Of a stretch of 64,000 nucleotides of DNA, positions 16,098 to 25,695 are shown one piece after another. Origin of the DNA: Lachnospiraceae bacterium (lineage in GTDB: Bacteria > Bacillota > Clostridia > Lachnospirales > Lachnospiraceae). Below the pieces are notes generated by a model. That model had not been told where the DNA came from. It saw nothing but the letters and a program-made list of their open reading frames with translations, and did no database searches. The position numbers and the translations under genes are program-made. The first letter of the stretch is position 1. Every line of letters begins with the position of its first letter. The DNA lies in NCBI GenBank assembly GCA_900753305.1, contig CAADYR010000047.1, positions 1 through 64,000 of the forward strand. Direction: 5' to 3'.

Positions 16098-18084
16098 TAT
16101 AGAAAACAATTGTCAGTATGCCTGCCATTGCTGCAAAGACCATAGGCTGTACAATTAATAATGCTGTGGTAATAACATAGGATTTCTTATAATAATAATG
16201 TTTTGTATAGTCACTGTAACTCTGGATCGCGCCCAGTAATCCACACAGAACTACCTGGATCACTGTTATTATCCACACAGGATAGGTAACTTGTCCACCC
16301 TGATCCTGATCGGTTGGCTGCAATACCTGTCTTTCAAAAGTAAATGTACTTCCATCCTGCATACGTTTGGCCATAGCCTCTTGTGCATTCTCATATACTC
16401 CCAGTTTGCCCATATAATCTGCATACCATGCATAAGAAGTATGGGAAAAAAGCTGCTGAAACAATACTTCATTAACTACACCCGTAAACAATGCATCCTC
16501 CCCTTCTAATACCTGTATGCTTTTGTCAGCATCTGCCCACTGCATCTTACTCCCAATATCATCGGGTATTATATAACCGCATTCTGCTTTTCCTGTCATA
16601 ATCTGATGAAGCATCTCCTCTTCACTGGCGGCCGCTTCAAATTCTACCAGTCCCCCATATGATGTCAATAACTGGTCAATTTCCTTATTCTGTGTACAAT
16701 AGACTGCATGCAATGTAGTGTCCGAATGGCGTTCCAGATCGATCATGATGCAGGATAATAAAGTCGTAAGGCAAAGACAATACCAGAAACTTTTTCTTTG
16801 CAGTAATCTTCGAAACATAATTGCAGATAAGGAATTGCCAGACAATCCGCCCGTATGATCTGTTCCTGCAATGGCCTGCCTTTCTTTTCTGCCAATCAAT
16901 ACACTCCCCACTAATGTAAAAAACACAGTCCAAAATACAAGTCCCGCGCAGGCCTGTCCGAATTGTTGTTTTCTTCCTGTAAGAATTATTGTAAAACCGG
17001 CCTTTATATAGGTCGCCGGAAAAATAAAAGATATCTTTTTTACAATCTGTGGCAATATTGCAGTCGGCAAAAAACACCCTGACACATATCCCTGTATAAG
17101 TGCCAACATACTGATCACCATACCAGAAGTGCCTGCCTTTCCCGTAAGACTGTACAGGAATTGTGTATATGCTCCGGCACATAATATCAACAATAGAAAT
17201 AGCAGGATACTCCTTATCGTAATCTGTGGAACCTGAAACCAGCTTCGACACCCTGCAACCAGTAACAGACCGAAAGGAATTATCAGTAACAACGCTGTCA
17301 GGCATGCCGAAACACAGCCTCTGCCTAATGCCTGTACAACATAAGGCACACCCAGTCTGCAGCAGGTTATTCTCTCTTCAAGTTCCGTTCTTCTAAAATA
17401 TCCGCCAAAGAACAGTCCAGCTACTGACATAATAAGTGTAAGAAATGCACCGGCATAATAAACAATAGCACCAACCGTTCCTGTTGCCGATACACTACTT
17501 CTTTTAAATATTCTATCCCTGTTCATAACCACATTAAGATTATGCAGATCTAACTGCTGATATTGTTCCTCTATTACCTGTCTGTCAATCCCTGCTGCCG
17601 ACATCATATCATCAGTTGCATAAATTTCTGCCTGGGCAACGGCAAGCATTCCGACCCCCGCATTGGCAAGTTCTTCAAAAACATAGCCCAATGCCTGCGA
17701 GTATCCTGATATATAAAGTCTTGCAGGCTCATTAGTTCCATCCATGATACCTTCTACGACCTGTCCGGGCAATACAATCAAGGCTGCCAGTTCACCTCTG
17801 TCCACAGCTTCTATTCCCTCTTCTTCTGATATCGGAATCAGACTGCACCAGCCTTGCAGAGATTCCATATTTTCAATATAAGTAAGTGCCAGTTGTGTCA
17901 ATTCATCCTGTGGTGCACTGTATCCAATTCGGACTGTTTCTGTCTGGTTATGCATCCATATCCGGTATGCACAAAAAGCAGTCATACTGACTGCAATTGC
18001 CAATATGACCGCTTTTAGTATAAGTGAAGGCAGACACACCCATGCTCTTTTATATTCTGTTTTTAACCAGACTGCTATCCTCAT
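16087..18084 (-). CDS. ABC-2 type transporter membrane protein, double-length
   Basis: 665 residues, about twice the usual ABC-2 permease. First half (1-410): TM near 25-45, an extracytoplasmic domain (about 50-200) and five to six membrane segments including FFGGYFRR. Second half restarts with MFRRLLQRKSFWYCLCL, another extracytoplasmic domain, then only about two membrane segments before the end. It looks like an internal duplication with a shortened second copy. Forms an operon with the 518-aa exported protein and the ATPase upstream. Probably an exporter of a peptide or envelope component; substrate unknown. Confidence 0.75.
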   Translation of the reverse strand: MRIAVWLKTEYKRAWVCLPSLILKAVILAIAVSMTAFCAYRIWMHNQTETVRIGYSAPQDELTQLALTYIENMESLQGWCSLIPISEEEGIEAVDRGELAALIVLPGQVVEGIMDGTNEPARLYISGYSQALGYVFEELANAGVGMLAVAQAEIYATDDMMSAAGIDRQVIEEQYQQLDLHNLNVVMNRDRIFKRSSVSATGTVGAIVYYAGAFLTLIMSVAGLFFGGYFRRTELEERITCCRLGVPYVVQALGRGCVSACLTALLLIIPFGLLLVAGCRSWFQVPQITIRSILLFLLLILCAGAYTQFLYSLTGKAGTSGMVISMLALIQGYVSGCFLPTAILPQIVKKISFIFPATYIKAGFTIILTGRKQQFGQACAGLVFWTVFFTLVGSVLIGRKERQAIAGTDHTGGLSGNSLSAIMFRRLLQRKSFWYCLCLTTLLSCIMIDLERHSDTTLHAVYCTQNKEIDQLLTSYGGLVEFEAAASEEEMLHQIMTGKAECGYIIPDDIGSKMQWADADKSIQVLEGEDALFTGVVNEVLFQQLFSHTSYAWYADYMGKLGVYENAQEAMAKRMQDGSTFTFERQVLQPTDQDQGGQVTYPVWIITVIQVVLCGLLGAIQSYSDYTKHYYYKKSYVITTALLIVQPMVFAAMAGILTIVFYNSY

Positions 18085-18111
18085 GATATTTCCTTTAAAT
18101 TATTCCATTAC

Positions 18112-19668
18112 CTATAATGACATCAGTATCTTATAAAACATATCATAAATAGATGTACGATCCATCTGCATAAGGTCTACTGAACTCTGGGGTATCTCTG
18201 TCTCTTCCATTCCTGGTTCTTCGCTAATTGTTCCTGCAACACGAAACAACGCCTCATCATTGATTTCAAAGCTTGCAGTATCCAGATCCAACGTATAGGA
18301 TTTCCCTTCCACAATATCCTGATAGGAACCATCCGCACTGATTTTGTATGTATTTTTCGGCAATTGGAACTCCAGTGCGCCGTCAAAGGCAAGTGTATCC
18401 AAATTCCATGTATTAGTATAATTCATTGTCAGTGCTGTCGTATTATCGATGCCCACGATATCAAGAGTTATATTTTCCTGATACTCTTCATCTGTAACAG
18501 AAGCATCCCTGCCTACTGTAAAGACTTTTGTTCCATTTACCGTGTTCAGCTTATACTGCGCCGATATTACATCAAGTGCTCTGTCCTCCCCTGTAAAATC
18601 AGCAGACAACTCTATACTCTTAATCTTTGAATCCTTGAATTCGACTGCCTGAGGTGTTTCTATCCGGACAATTCTTCCCTTTGAATCCATATATAGGTTC
18701 ACATTGACATCACTCATGCAACGGACTCCAAAAATATCCTCTGTCTTACCATCCACAAAACTTCGGATATTATCTTCCAGTAAATGTGTGACAGAAGATT
18801 GTTCTATAATTTCCGTGATTTTTTGTTGATACATGCTGCTTGCCATGAATTTCTGCTGAAATTGTGACAAAAATGTATTCATAGTCTCCTGTGGAATGGT
18901 AATGCTTACCCCATTGCACTGCATGCTTTTATTTTTTGTCTTTATAGATGCTTTATCCGGCGCTCTTTGAATCATGATAGAATCTTTGAGCGTCTGTATA
19001 TCTGGTGCAAGCGCCTGTATCAATTCAATAGCATTTGTATAATCCACTTTTCTCTGTGCAAATATATCATAAGAAGCATCCGGGTCCACATCAAGTCCTA
19101 ACACCTTACTCCATGCAGATGCATTATAATCTGCCCCTAGCGTGTCAAGTTTCAGACTATACGTATCATCCAGTAATTTTGGAGCACTGATGTACATTGT
19201 ATTATTATCTACTATTGCACTGCCATTTACCAGACTTACCTGATATGCACCAGCAGAAAATTTCATGTCTGCCAGCCGATTACTGTTATCCTGACCAATC
19301 TGCACAGAAAGATTCAAATTACTGATATTATCATTCTGTGGAAAAGTTGCTGTCATATCCGCTTTTAGTGTATGTGGCGTGTCTAACATATTTTTCTGCA
19401 AAAGAGCATGATTGATCTGTTTCGATGCCGGACTGCCGTATACAGTAAGTTCTTTTGTCATCCGTGAAACACCTCGTGCAAGCTGCACCTTGGGTTGATT
19501 AAGAATAATAGCTGCCACACCGATTCCTATAATAGCCACAACTGCTACAATGCCTGTTATGATCAGTGCAGTACGCCTGCCATGTCCAGGTCGCTGTTCT
19601 GCTGTCGGCTCTGTTACTTCCCCAAATTCCTGTGTAGTGGACTGTTCCATCTGTTTCTCGTTATCCAT
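18112..19668 (-). CDS. Membrane-anchored exported protein of unknown function in an ABC exporter operon
   Basis: 518 residues. A hydrophilic, Glu/Thr-rich N-terminus (1-33), one transmembrane helix (about 34-57) and a large extracytoplasmic domain rich in beta-type sequence with many Asn/Asp/Thr residues. The topology is that of a single-pass, type II-like anchored protein. No enzymatic motif is recognised. It lies between the ATPase and permease genes, so it is probably an accessory subunit working with the exporter outside the membrane. I do not recognise the family with confidence. Confidence 0.7.
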   Translation of the reverse strand: MDNEKQMEQSTTQEFGEVTEPTAEQRPGHGRRTALIITGIVAVVAIIGIGVAAIILNQPKVQLARGVSRMTKELTVYGSPASKQINHALLQKNMLDTPHTLKADMTATFPQNDNISNLNLSVQIGQDNSNRLADMKFSAGAYQVSLVNGSAIVDNNTMYISAPKLLDDTYSLKLDTLGADYNASAWSKVLGLDVDPDASYDIFAQRKVDYTNAIELIQALAPDIQTLKDSIMIQRAPDKASIKTKNKSMQCNGVSITIPQETMNTFLSQFQQKFMASSMYQQKITEIIEQSSVTHLLEDNIRSFVDGKTEDIFGVRCMSDVNVNLYMDSKGRIVRIETPQAVEFKDSKIKSIELSADFTGEDRALDVISAQYKLNTVNGTKVFTVGRDASVTDEEYQENITLDIVGIDNTTALTMNYTNTWNLDTLAFDGALEFQLPKNTYKISADGSYQDIVEGKSYTLDLDTASFEINDEALFRVAGTISEEPGMEETEIPQSSVDLMQMDRTSIYDMFYKILMSL

Positions 19669-19715
19669 TGTAATTCTCCTATTACCTTTCTATATAGGGT
19701 AAACAACTGTCTTTC

Positions 19716-20396
19716 TTACAGTTTCTCAACTAATTCTTTACCCCTGAGTGTTCTGTCTATCTCTGATATGCACCCTTGTCTGAGCACATACACCTTATCG
19801 CAGATTTCCAGATCACTTTCATCATGTGTTGCCAGTATTACCGTTCCTCCCATTTTCTGATATTGGAGAAAATATTCCCTTAACTGCTCTTTTCCCGGAA
19901 GATCCAGTGCGGCATTGGGTTCATCTAACAAAAGTATGACCGGGCTATCTGCCAGCGCACATCCTATACTGACTCTTTTTTTCATGCCCCCCGATAAATG
20001 TTCTGCTTTTATTCCATACATTTTATCAATTCCCATAATATGCAGGAATCCGCTTTCCAGTTCCTGTTTCATTTTGTGTTTGTCCCGATACCATAGGAAA
20101 AGATTATCCCCGACACTTATTTCAGGTATCAGATTACTCTCCTGCGGCACATAACCCGTATAACGCAGTAAAAGGCTTCGCCCAGCGCTGCCTTTTACCT
20201 GTTGTCCATCTAAATATATATTACCTTCATCTGGCAGTCGTAAGCCCGCCAATATCTGCAAAAGCGTTGATTTGCCACAGCCATTGGCTCCAACAATTCC
20301 TATGATCTGGCTTTTTTGCACTGTCAGATTCACATCCATTAATACCTGATGTCGTCCATATGCACTTTTTATATTTGTTAGCTGTAATCTATTCAT
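19716..20396 (-). CDS. ABC transporter ATP-binding protein
   Basis: 226 residues. Walker A GANGCGKST, Q-loop YVPQES, signature LSGGMKKRVSIG, Walker B LLLDEPNAALD and H-loop ATHDESD are intact. The short length and the GGMKKR signature fit export-type (CcmA/ABC-2) ATPases. First gene of the three-gene exporter operon (20396 to 16087). It starts 17 nt after the Rep-like gene ends, so the two may be cotranscribed. Confidence 0.9.
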   Translation of the reverse strand: MNRLQLTNIKSAYGRHQVLMDVNLTVQKSQIIGIVGANGCGKSTLLQILAGLRLPDEGNIYLDGQQVKGSAGRSLLLRYTGYVPQESNLIPEISVGDNLFLWYRDKHKMKQELESGFLHIMGIDKMYGIKAEHLSGGMKKRVSIGCALADSPVILLLDEPNAALDLPGKEQLREYFLQYQKMGGTVILATHDESDLEICDKVYVLRQGCISEIDRTLRGKELVEKL

Positions 20397-20413
20397 GTGT
20401 TTTTCATACGAAA

Positions 20414-21499
20414 CTAATTAGAAAGGATCTGTTGCTCGAACTGCGCAAAATCCATCTGTGAATATGCTGTATTCAAATCCTTATTATTCCAACTGTTGCT
20501 TTCTTTGCCTGATAATCTGGTCGGCTCATTGTATCCGTTCTTGAGTATTGTAAGCACATAACCTACCTTATTATCTACCTGCTTGCGAAGTGTATAAGTC
20601 AGTATCTCAAATAGCTGTTCACGGGTACGGTTATTCGCCTTTGCAGTCTTTAATATATCCCTGGCTTCTTTTACAGAACAGCTAAATACATCTATGATCT
20701 CCTGCTCTTCTTCTGTAGCTGTTACTGTCTCACCATTTTTCTCAATCGTCTCATACTCCACGACTGTTTTATTTGGCTTCAACTTCTGTACCTTGAACTG
20801 CACCGCTCCAATACTCTGCTGTCCACTGGGCAGTTTCTCATAGATAAGCTGATATTCAAAAGCAATATCCGTATTGCCATTAATCTCTTCATATGGCTTG
20901 TCCAGAATCTCTCTCTTTACATTGCCGTTTGCATAAGAATCCGGTACTTTCATCATCTTGCGAAGTTCCTGAAAAGAAATGACAAAAGTACCACCATTAA
21001 AGTTCTCTCTGTCCTTTAATAAGTAGTATAATCTCTTGGAATATTTCTTCGTCAGGTTCAAAGGATATTCGATCCTGTAATAAGCACCCTGTTTTGCAGA
21101 CATGATCATCTGCTTTACCTCCGGGTGAAGATCCAGTACGATCTTGCTTCTGCCCTCATCTCCACGTTTTTTCTGATACTTGATCTTACTGAACCATGGA
21201 TAGAATACATCTGTTCCTTCATCTTCCTTCAGGCGGAAACCCAGTCCCTCAAACTTCTTTACCGCCTTTTGCAGATAAGCATATGCATTGGATTCGTCCT
21301 GCAAATTATATAAATGCTTCACATCAGAGATATTGATCTCATAACGTGTATTTTCCTCTGTATCATTGCCCTCTCCGACAATTCCAAGTAAAATATCTAT
21401 AATGTCATTCTGTCTGCGATCCAGATCATATCTGGCCTCAATAATAGTCTGCGGTCTGAAAGCGATCTCCGTTCCGCCTACTTTCTTCTTACGATTCAT
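20414..21499 (-). CDS. Rep_3/RepB-type replication initiator-like protein
   Basis: 361 residues. The N-terminal two-thirds resemble plasmid Rep_3 initiators with paired winged helices: KKYSKRLYYLLKDRENF and the following ISFQELRKMMKVPDSY are typical. The C-terminal 100 residues are a separate helical region. No plasmid partition or mobilisation genes are nearby and the flanks are ordinary chromosomal genes. It is therefore either a domesticated initiator fold acting as a DNA-binding protein or a relic of an integrated plasmid. No iterons were seen in the 98-nt upstream gap. Confidence 0.75.
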   Translation of the reverse strand: MNRKKKVGGTEIAFRPQTIIEARYDLDRRQNDIIDILLGIVGEGNDTEENTRYEINISDVKHLYNLQDESNAYAYLQKAVKKFEGLGFRLKEDEGTDVFYPWFSKIKYQKKRGDEGRSKIVLDLHPEVKQMIMSAKQGAYYRIEYPLNLTKKYSKRLYYLLKDRENFNGGTFVISFQELRKMMKVPDSYANGNVKREILDKPYEEINGNTDIAFEYQLIYEKLPSGQQSIGAVQFKVQKLKPNKTVVEYETIEKNGETVTATEEEQEIIDVFSCSVKEARDILKTAKANNRTREQLFEILTYTLRKQVDNKVGYVLTILKNGYNEPTRLSGKESNSWNNKDLNTAYSQMDFAQFEQQILSN

Positions 21500-21597
21500 G
21501 ATATACCTTCCTTCTTACCCATCCGTCCCCCGCGAATGTACGCCTTTATGTAGACGCCTCCTGATTATATAATACTCGAAAATAAGCCAAAGGGCAA

Positions 21598-22833
21598 TCA
21601 AATTTTATGTTTATCGACCTTCTTTGCATATCTTGCAGCCTCATACAGAGCATGTAATTGCGCATCCTGCAATCCGGCATTACTTTCAAGTTCTGTCGGA
21701 GATTCATATCTGCCCGGCATCTCTTTTCTGCGCTTTCTGATCTCTTTTTTATACCGTCTGCGTATCTGTGCTTCCTGTGGTTCGAGCGGTGGTGCAATTT
21801 CTTCCAAGATAAAATACTGCGATTCTTCTGTTTCTGTCAATTCCTCGATCCTGTCTCCATTCTCATCATAACTTCTGCGAAATTTGCAGAAAATATCCCG
21901 GATCTGCCTGCATACCACAATCATCACGCCAAACAGTACTAAAGCAGCAATTCCTTCAAAAACAGCATTTACCCAGGCCGGAATCTGAGGTGCTTCTTCC
22001 TGTTCACCCAACAGCCAGTCCATATCCCCACTGCCACTATCTGTCTGCATCCCCTGATAATCCAACTCCCAGTCTTCCATCACAGTCTCATCCCTCATAA
22101 ACCAGTTTCTGATATCCGTATAAGGCCTGTGTGATGCCATCAGCATTGCAGGAATCATAAACAGAAACAAACAGAGCAGCAAAATGCCAAGTACACCTGC
22201 ACCGATACCATATATTCTCTTCTTTGGAAGTTTACTGACTCTCTTATTCAGTTCAAAATAATGCTCTGTTCCCTGTATAAAACGATAGGCAAAAATGAGA
22301 AACACATATAACATGCCGCTGTAAAATGCTTCATTGCAGACATTGGGCGAAGTTAAGCCAAGTCCTAAAAGATATATGATCCCAAAATACCATAATGCCC
22401 CAAATCCCGGTCTTTCAAGGAAGCTTTCCTTAGGCTGCCAATAAGGGTCCTCTTCCTTTTGCTGCCGGTCGTGGTTCATCCTGTCCTTAAACCTCAAAGC
22501 TACTATAAGTAATGTTCCTGCCATACAAAATACCGTATCACAAAGTCTGGCAATCTGTGTCTGACTGCCAATACTCCCTGCCGTCCACATCAAAACGCCC
22601 ATTCCACAGATCATACCGATCCCGCAAAGGCCAAATGTAAACAGACTGCGCAGTTTCCTTACAGCACCGGCACTGATTATGATAGGAAATATGATCAACA
22701 GACTTTTGGCATATGTAAGTCCTGTACTTTGCAATTCCGGGCTGAAACCAAGGGCGTATAGAAGTGGAACGATCAAAGCCAGAATCAAGGTGCCATGTAT
22801 CCAACAGATTCCCTGTAAGAGCTTTTCTCTCAT
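21598..22833 (-). CDS. Membrane protein with C-terminal DUF4129-like region
   Basis: 411 residues with about eight hydrophobic segments, including a cluster at 10-130 and another pair near 150-270, then a cytoplasmic tail. The tail motif RYESPTELESNAGL followed by LHALYEAARYAKK resembles DUF4129, which usually follows MoxR and DUF58 genes. The transglutaminase-like domain that often precedes DUF4129 is absent here. It overlaps the DUF58 gene by 4 nt and is the last gene of the MoxR operon. Confidence 0.7.
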   Translation of the reverse strand: MREKLLQGICWIHGTLILALIVPLLYALGFSPELQSTGLTYAKSLLIIFPIIISAGAVRKLRSLFTFGLCGIGMICGMGVLMWTAGSIGSQTQIARLCDTVFCMAGTLLIVALRFKDRMNHDRQQKEEDPYWQPKESFLERPGFGALWYFGIIYLLGLGLTSPNVCNEAFYSGMLYVFLIFAYRFIQGTEHYFELNKRVSKLPKKRIYGIGAGVLGILLLCLFLFMIPAMLMASHRPYTDIRNWFMRDETVMEDWELDYQGMQTDSGSGDMDWLLGEQEEAPQIPAWVNAVFEGIAALVLFGVMIVVCRQIRDIFCKFRRSYDENGDRIEELTETEESQYFILEEIAPPLEPQEAQIRRRYKKEIRKRRKEMPGRYESPTELESNAGLQDAQLHALYEAARYAKKVDKHKI

Positions 22834-23945
22834 CCTCTTTCTACCTCCCTTACGATAAACTTAAGGTTCTTTGTCACATTTACCTGTGGGCTGTCCCCCC
22901 GATATGCAGGACACAGCCAGATACCATACTGTTCCTTCCCCAGACAATCCTCAATTACCCTTTGCCTGTCCTGTGATATATTTTTGGAAATGAAAATAAG
23001 TACTGCCTCTTCTGCACCTGTCTTGTCCAGGCATTCCTCATAAGCACTACTGCCATTTTCTTTGCAATAAAGCGCCAGACTCTGCTCTATTTCTGTCAGA
23101 AGGGATCGGCTGTTATTGCAGGAAAATCTGGTCTGCACAGATGGATTTTCTTTGTATCTGGCATTCGTAGATAATCCCACTTCTATTCCCTGCCTTAGAA
23201 GTTTCCTTATCATAGAAGCAGCAACCGCAATGCTTTCTTCTACCAGCTCCTCCTGTTTCAGGATTCCACTATCTTCCACATCCAGATAGATCATGACCTT
23301 TTGTGTCATAACGGAGTCAAAGGTATTGACCATTAATTCTCCCGTTTTGGCACTTGCCTTCCAGTTGATCAGTTTCATGGGATCATTGATCGTATATTCT
23401 CTGATTCCCCGAAATGCAAAAGGGTCTTCGTAGAGATGCTTTGCACACTGCATCGTTCCAAGCATACGCTCACATACTGTCATTGTCTCTGATACATCTA
23501 CCCACATCGGATACACATAGATTGCAGCCTGCGTAGACAGCGACCTTGCATATCTTTTACGATATAATAAGGAAAAGGCAGTGATATCTGCCTCTTCTAC
23601 CTTGTAATATCCTCTTTTCATGCAGCAGATCGGTATTGTTCGTGTGATCTTCTGCCTGCCAAGTACCGCAAAAATATCCCTTTTATAAATATAATCGCTG
23701 ACATTCGTATTCTCTGTATCCTCAAAAATGAGTTCTTTCCTTGTATGAAACCCTACCTCAAGAACAGGAACAGGCAGTTTCTTACGGTTGGTAATTACTT
23801 CTTTGAGTTCTGTCTGATCTTTGGCATATACATACGGTCTGTCAAAATCCAGCGTCACTTCTACCTGCTGATACCAGTGTTTCTCATAATACAGATTCCA
23901 GACACATACCAAAAGCAGCAACGCTGCAAGCAACATAACAAACAT
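22830..23945 (-). CDS. DUF58 family protein
   Basis: 371 residues. A short N-terminal membrane segment (about 3-16) and the DUF58 core signature FRGIREYTINDPMKLINWK followed by ASAKTGELMV, then a VWA-like region with YLDVEDS. DUF58 proteins are partners of MoxR AAA+ ATPases, with roles proposed in folding, cofactor insertion or envelope stress. The gene sits 3 nt after moxR, and the stop overlaps the next start by 4 nt. Confidence 0.88.
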   Translation of the reverse strand: MFVMLLAALLLLVCVWNLYYEKHWYQQVEVTLDFDRPYVYAKDQTELKEVITNRKKLPVPVLEVGFHTRKELIFEDTENTNVSDYIYKRDIFAVLGRQKITRTIPICCMKRGYYKVEEADITAFSLLYRKRYARSLSTQAAIYVYPMWVDVSETMTVCERMLGTMQCAKHLYEDPFAFRGIREYTINDPMKLINWKASAKTGELMVNTFDSVMTQKVMIYLDVEDSGILKQEELVEESIAVAASMIRKLLRQGIEVGLSTNARYKENPSVQTRFSCNNSRSLLTEIEQSLALYCKENGSSAYEECLDKTGAEEAVLIFISKNISQDRQRVIEDCLGKEQYGIWLCPAYRGDSPQVNVTKNLKFIVREVERG

Positions 23946-23948
23946 AGG

Positions 23949-24890
23949 CTATCTCCTGCTCCAGTCTTCTGTGGGAAGTGCCACACTGTTAAGAAGTGTC
24001 TGGATTCTCGTTGACTTGGTCTTGTCATTATCCTGATCCGTCACCAGTCTATGCGCCAGTACAGGAATAGCCACGGTCTTAATATCTTCCGGCACTACGT
24101 AGTCTCTACCCTCTACCATAGCATAGCCCTGCGCTGCTCTAAGCAGAGCAAGAGTTCCTCTTGGGCTGACACCTGTGTCATTTTTACGGGTAGCCTGTAC
24201 CAGATTTACCATATAATCACGTAAATCATTATGTACATAGATATTAGAGCAATCTTCCTGTAAAGTTGCTATTTCCTGTGCATTTGTCACTGCCTCGATC
24301 TGTGCAAGAGGTTCTGCCTGAATAAATCTGTCCAACATCTGTCTCTCCTGTGCTGCATCCAGATTCCCCATATATAATTTCATCATGAAACGGTCAAGCT
24401 GTGCCTCCGGCAATGGGAAACATCCTATCGTTTCGATTGGATTCTGCGTTGCAATAACGAAGAACGGTGCCGCAAGCGATCTGGTGACTCCATCTACCGT
24501 GACCTGTCTCTCAGCCATACATTCCAGTAAACTTGACTGCGTTCTGGGCGTCGCACGATTGATCTCATCAGCCAGCAGTATATTGGTAAATACCGGACCT
24601 TCTTTGAAAGTAAAACTGCCCTTCTCCTGATTAAAAAATGACAGTCCTGTCACATCTGTGGGTAACAGATCCGGTGTAAACTGCACACGGTCAAACTGAC
24701 AACCCATGGATTTCGCCAAAGTTTTTGCCAGTACCGTCTTACCTGTTCCCGGTACATCCTCCAGCAATACATGTCCACCCGCAGCCAGAGAAGCCAGAAG
24801 AAGCTTTGTAACTTCTTCTTTACCTATCATGACTTTCGCTACATTATCCTGAATTCTGCGTAATACCCCGTTTTGCATGTTATACTCCAT
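23949..24890 (-). CDS. MoxR-family AAA+ ATPase
   Basis: 313 residues. Walker A EDVPGTGKT, Walker B LLADEINRATPRTQ, sensor 1 IATQNPIE and the arginine-finger region PEAQLDRFMMK are all present. The C-terminal lid (about 215-313) follows. MoxR ATPases are chaperone-like and remodel partner proteins, usually those with VWA or DUF58 domains. First gene of a three-gene operon with DUF58 and DUF4129-like proteins. Confidence 0.93.
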   Translation of the reverse strand: MEYNMQNGVLRRIQDNVAKVMIGKEEVTKLLLASLAAGGHVLLEDVPGTGKTVLAKTLAKSMGCQFDRVQFTPDLLPTDVTGLSFFNQEKGSFTFKEGPVFTNILLADEINRATPRTQSSLLECMAERQVTVDGVTRSLAAPFFVIATQNPIETIGCFPLPEAQLDRFMMKLYMGNLDAAQERQMLDRFIQAEPLAQIEAVTNAQEIATLQEDCSNIYVHNDLRDYMVNLVQATRKNDTGVSPRGTLALLRAAQGYAMVEGRDYVVPEDIKTVAIPVLAHRLVTDQDNDKTKSTRIQTLLNSVALPTEDWSRR

Positions 24891-24929
24891 TTCTCTATAT
24901 AAGATAACTGTTCAGAATCGTTACCTTTA

Positions 24930-25688
24930 TCAGCTTTCTGCGTGATACATGATCCATGCCATCACCGTAAGTCCTGCCGTTTCTGTGCGAAGAATCCTCT
25001 TGCCCAGCGTGATCGGTTTCATTCCCTGCTCAATCGCGGCATTGATCTCATCTTCTGCGAAACCACCTTCCGGACCAATAAAGACTGCAACCATATCTCC
25101 CGGTTGTACCGCCTCAATTGCCGCTCTCGTTCCTGTCATACCGGATGCTCCATCTAGGCTTCCTTCCATTTCGTATGGGACAAGCTGATGCTGCATGGTT
25201 TTGGCATAGGATAATGCCTCTTTGTAAGTCATGACATCATGGATCTGCGGCACAATACCTCTCTTGCTCTGCTTCGAAGCTGCCTCTGCAATACCCTGCC
25301 AGCGTGCGATCTTATTCTTTGCCTTTTTGTCATCCAGCTTCATGACACAACGCTTCATTGCTACCGGGACGATCTCATAGACACCTAACTCCACCATCTT
25401 CTGCACGATCAGTTCCATCTTGTCGCCCTTAGGCAATCCCTGGAAAAGGCACACCTTAACAGGAAGTTCCACCCCGTCTTCCTTAATAAACCTGAGCTCG
25501 CAGCGTACCTCATCCTCTGTCATTTCAGCAATACCACAGCGATAATCTCTGCCATCTATTCCATTGCTGATACTGATCTCATCACCGACTTTGAGGCGGA
25601 TCACATTCTTAATATGGTTCACATCACTGCCGGTTATGATGATCTCTTTGTCCTTTATCTGCTCCGGTTCCACAAAAAAATGATACAT
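24930..25688 (-). CDS. rsmE: 16S rRNA (uracil-1498 N3)-methyltransferase RsmE
   Basis: 252 residues from the chosen start at 25688 (MYHFFVEPEQIKDKE), which follows AAGGA and lies 7 nt after the PrmA stop; a 12-residue upstream extension would overlap prmA. SPOUT/RsmE motifs: LFQGLPKGDKMELI, FIGPEGGF and LGKRILRTETAGL, the trefoil-knot SAM site. It methylates U1498 of 16S rRNA. The prmA-rsmE pairing is common in Firmicutes, often downstream of dnaJ, as here. Confidence 0.95.
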   Translation of the reverse strand: MYHFFVEPEQIKDKEIIITGSDVNHIKNVIRLKVGDEISISNGIDGRDYRCGIAEMTEDEVRCELRFIKEDGVELPVKVCLFQGLPKGDKMELIVQKMVELGVYEIVPVAMKRCVMKLDDKKAKNKIARWQGIAEAASKQSKRGIVPQIHDVMTYKEALSYAKTMQHQLVPYEMEGSLDGASGMTGTRAAIEAVQPGDMVAVFIGPEGGFAEDEINAAIEQGMKPITLGKRILRTETAGLTVMAWIMYHAES

Positions 25689-25695
25689 AGCTTCC

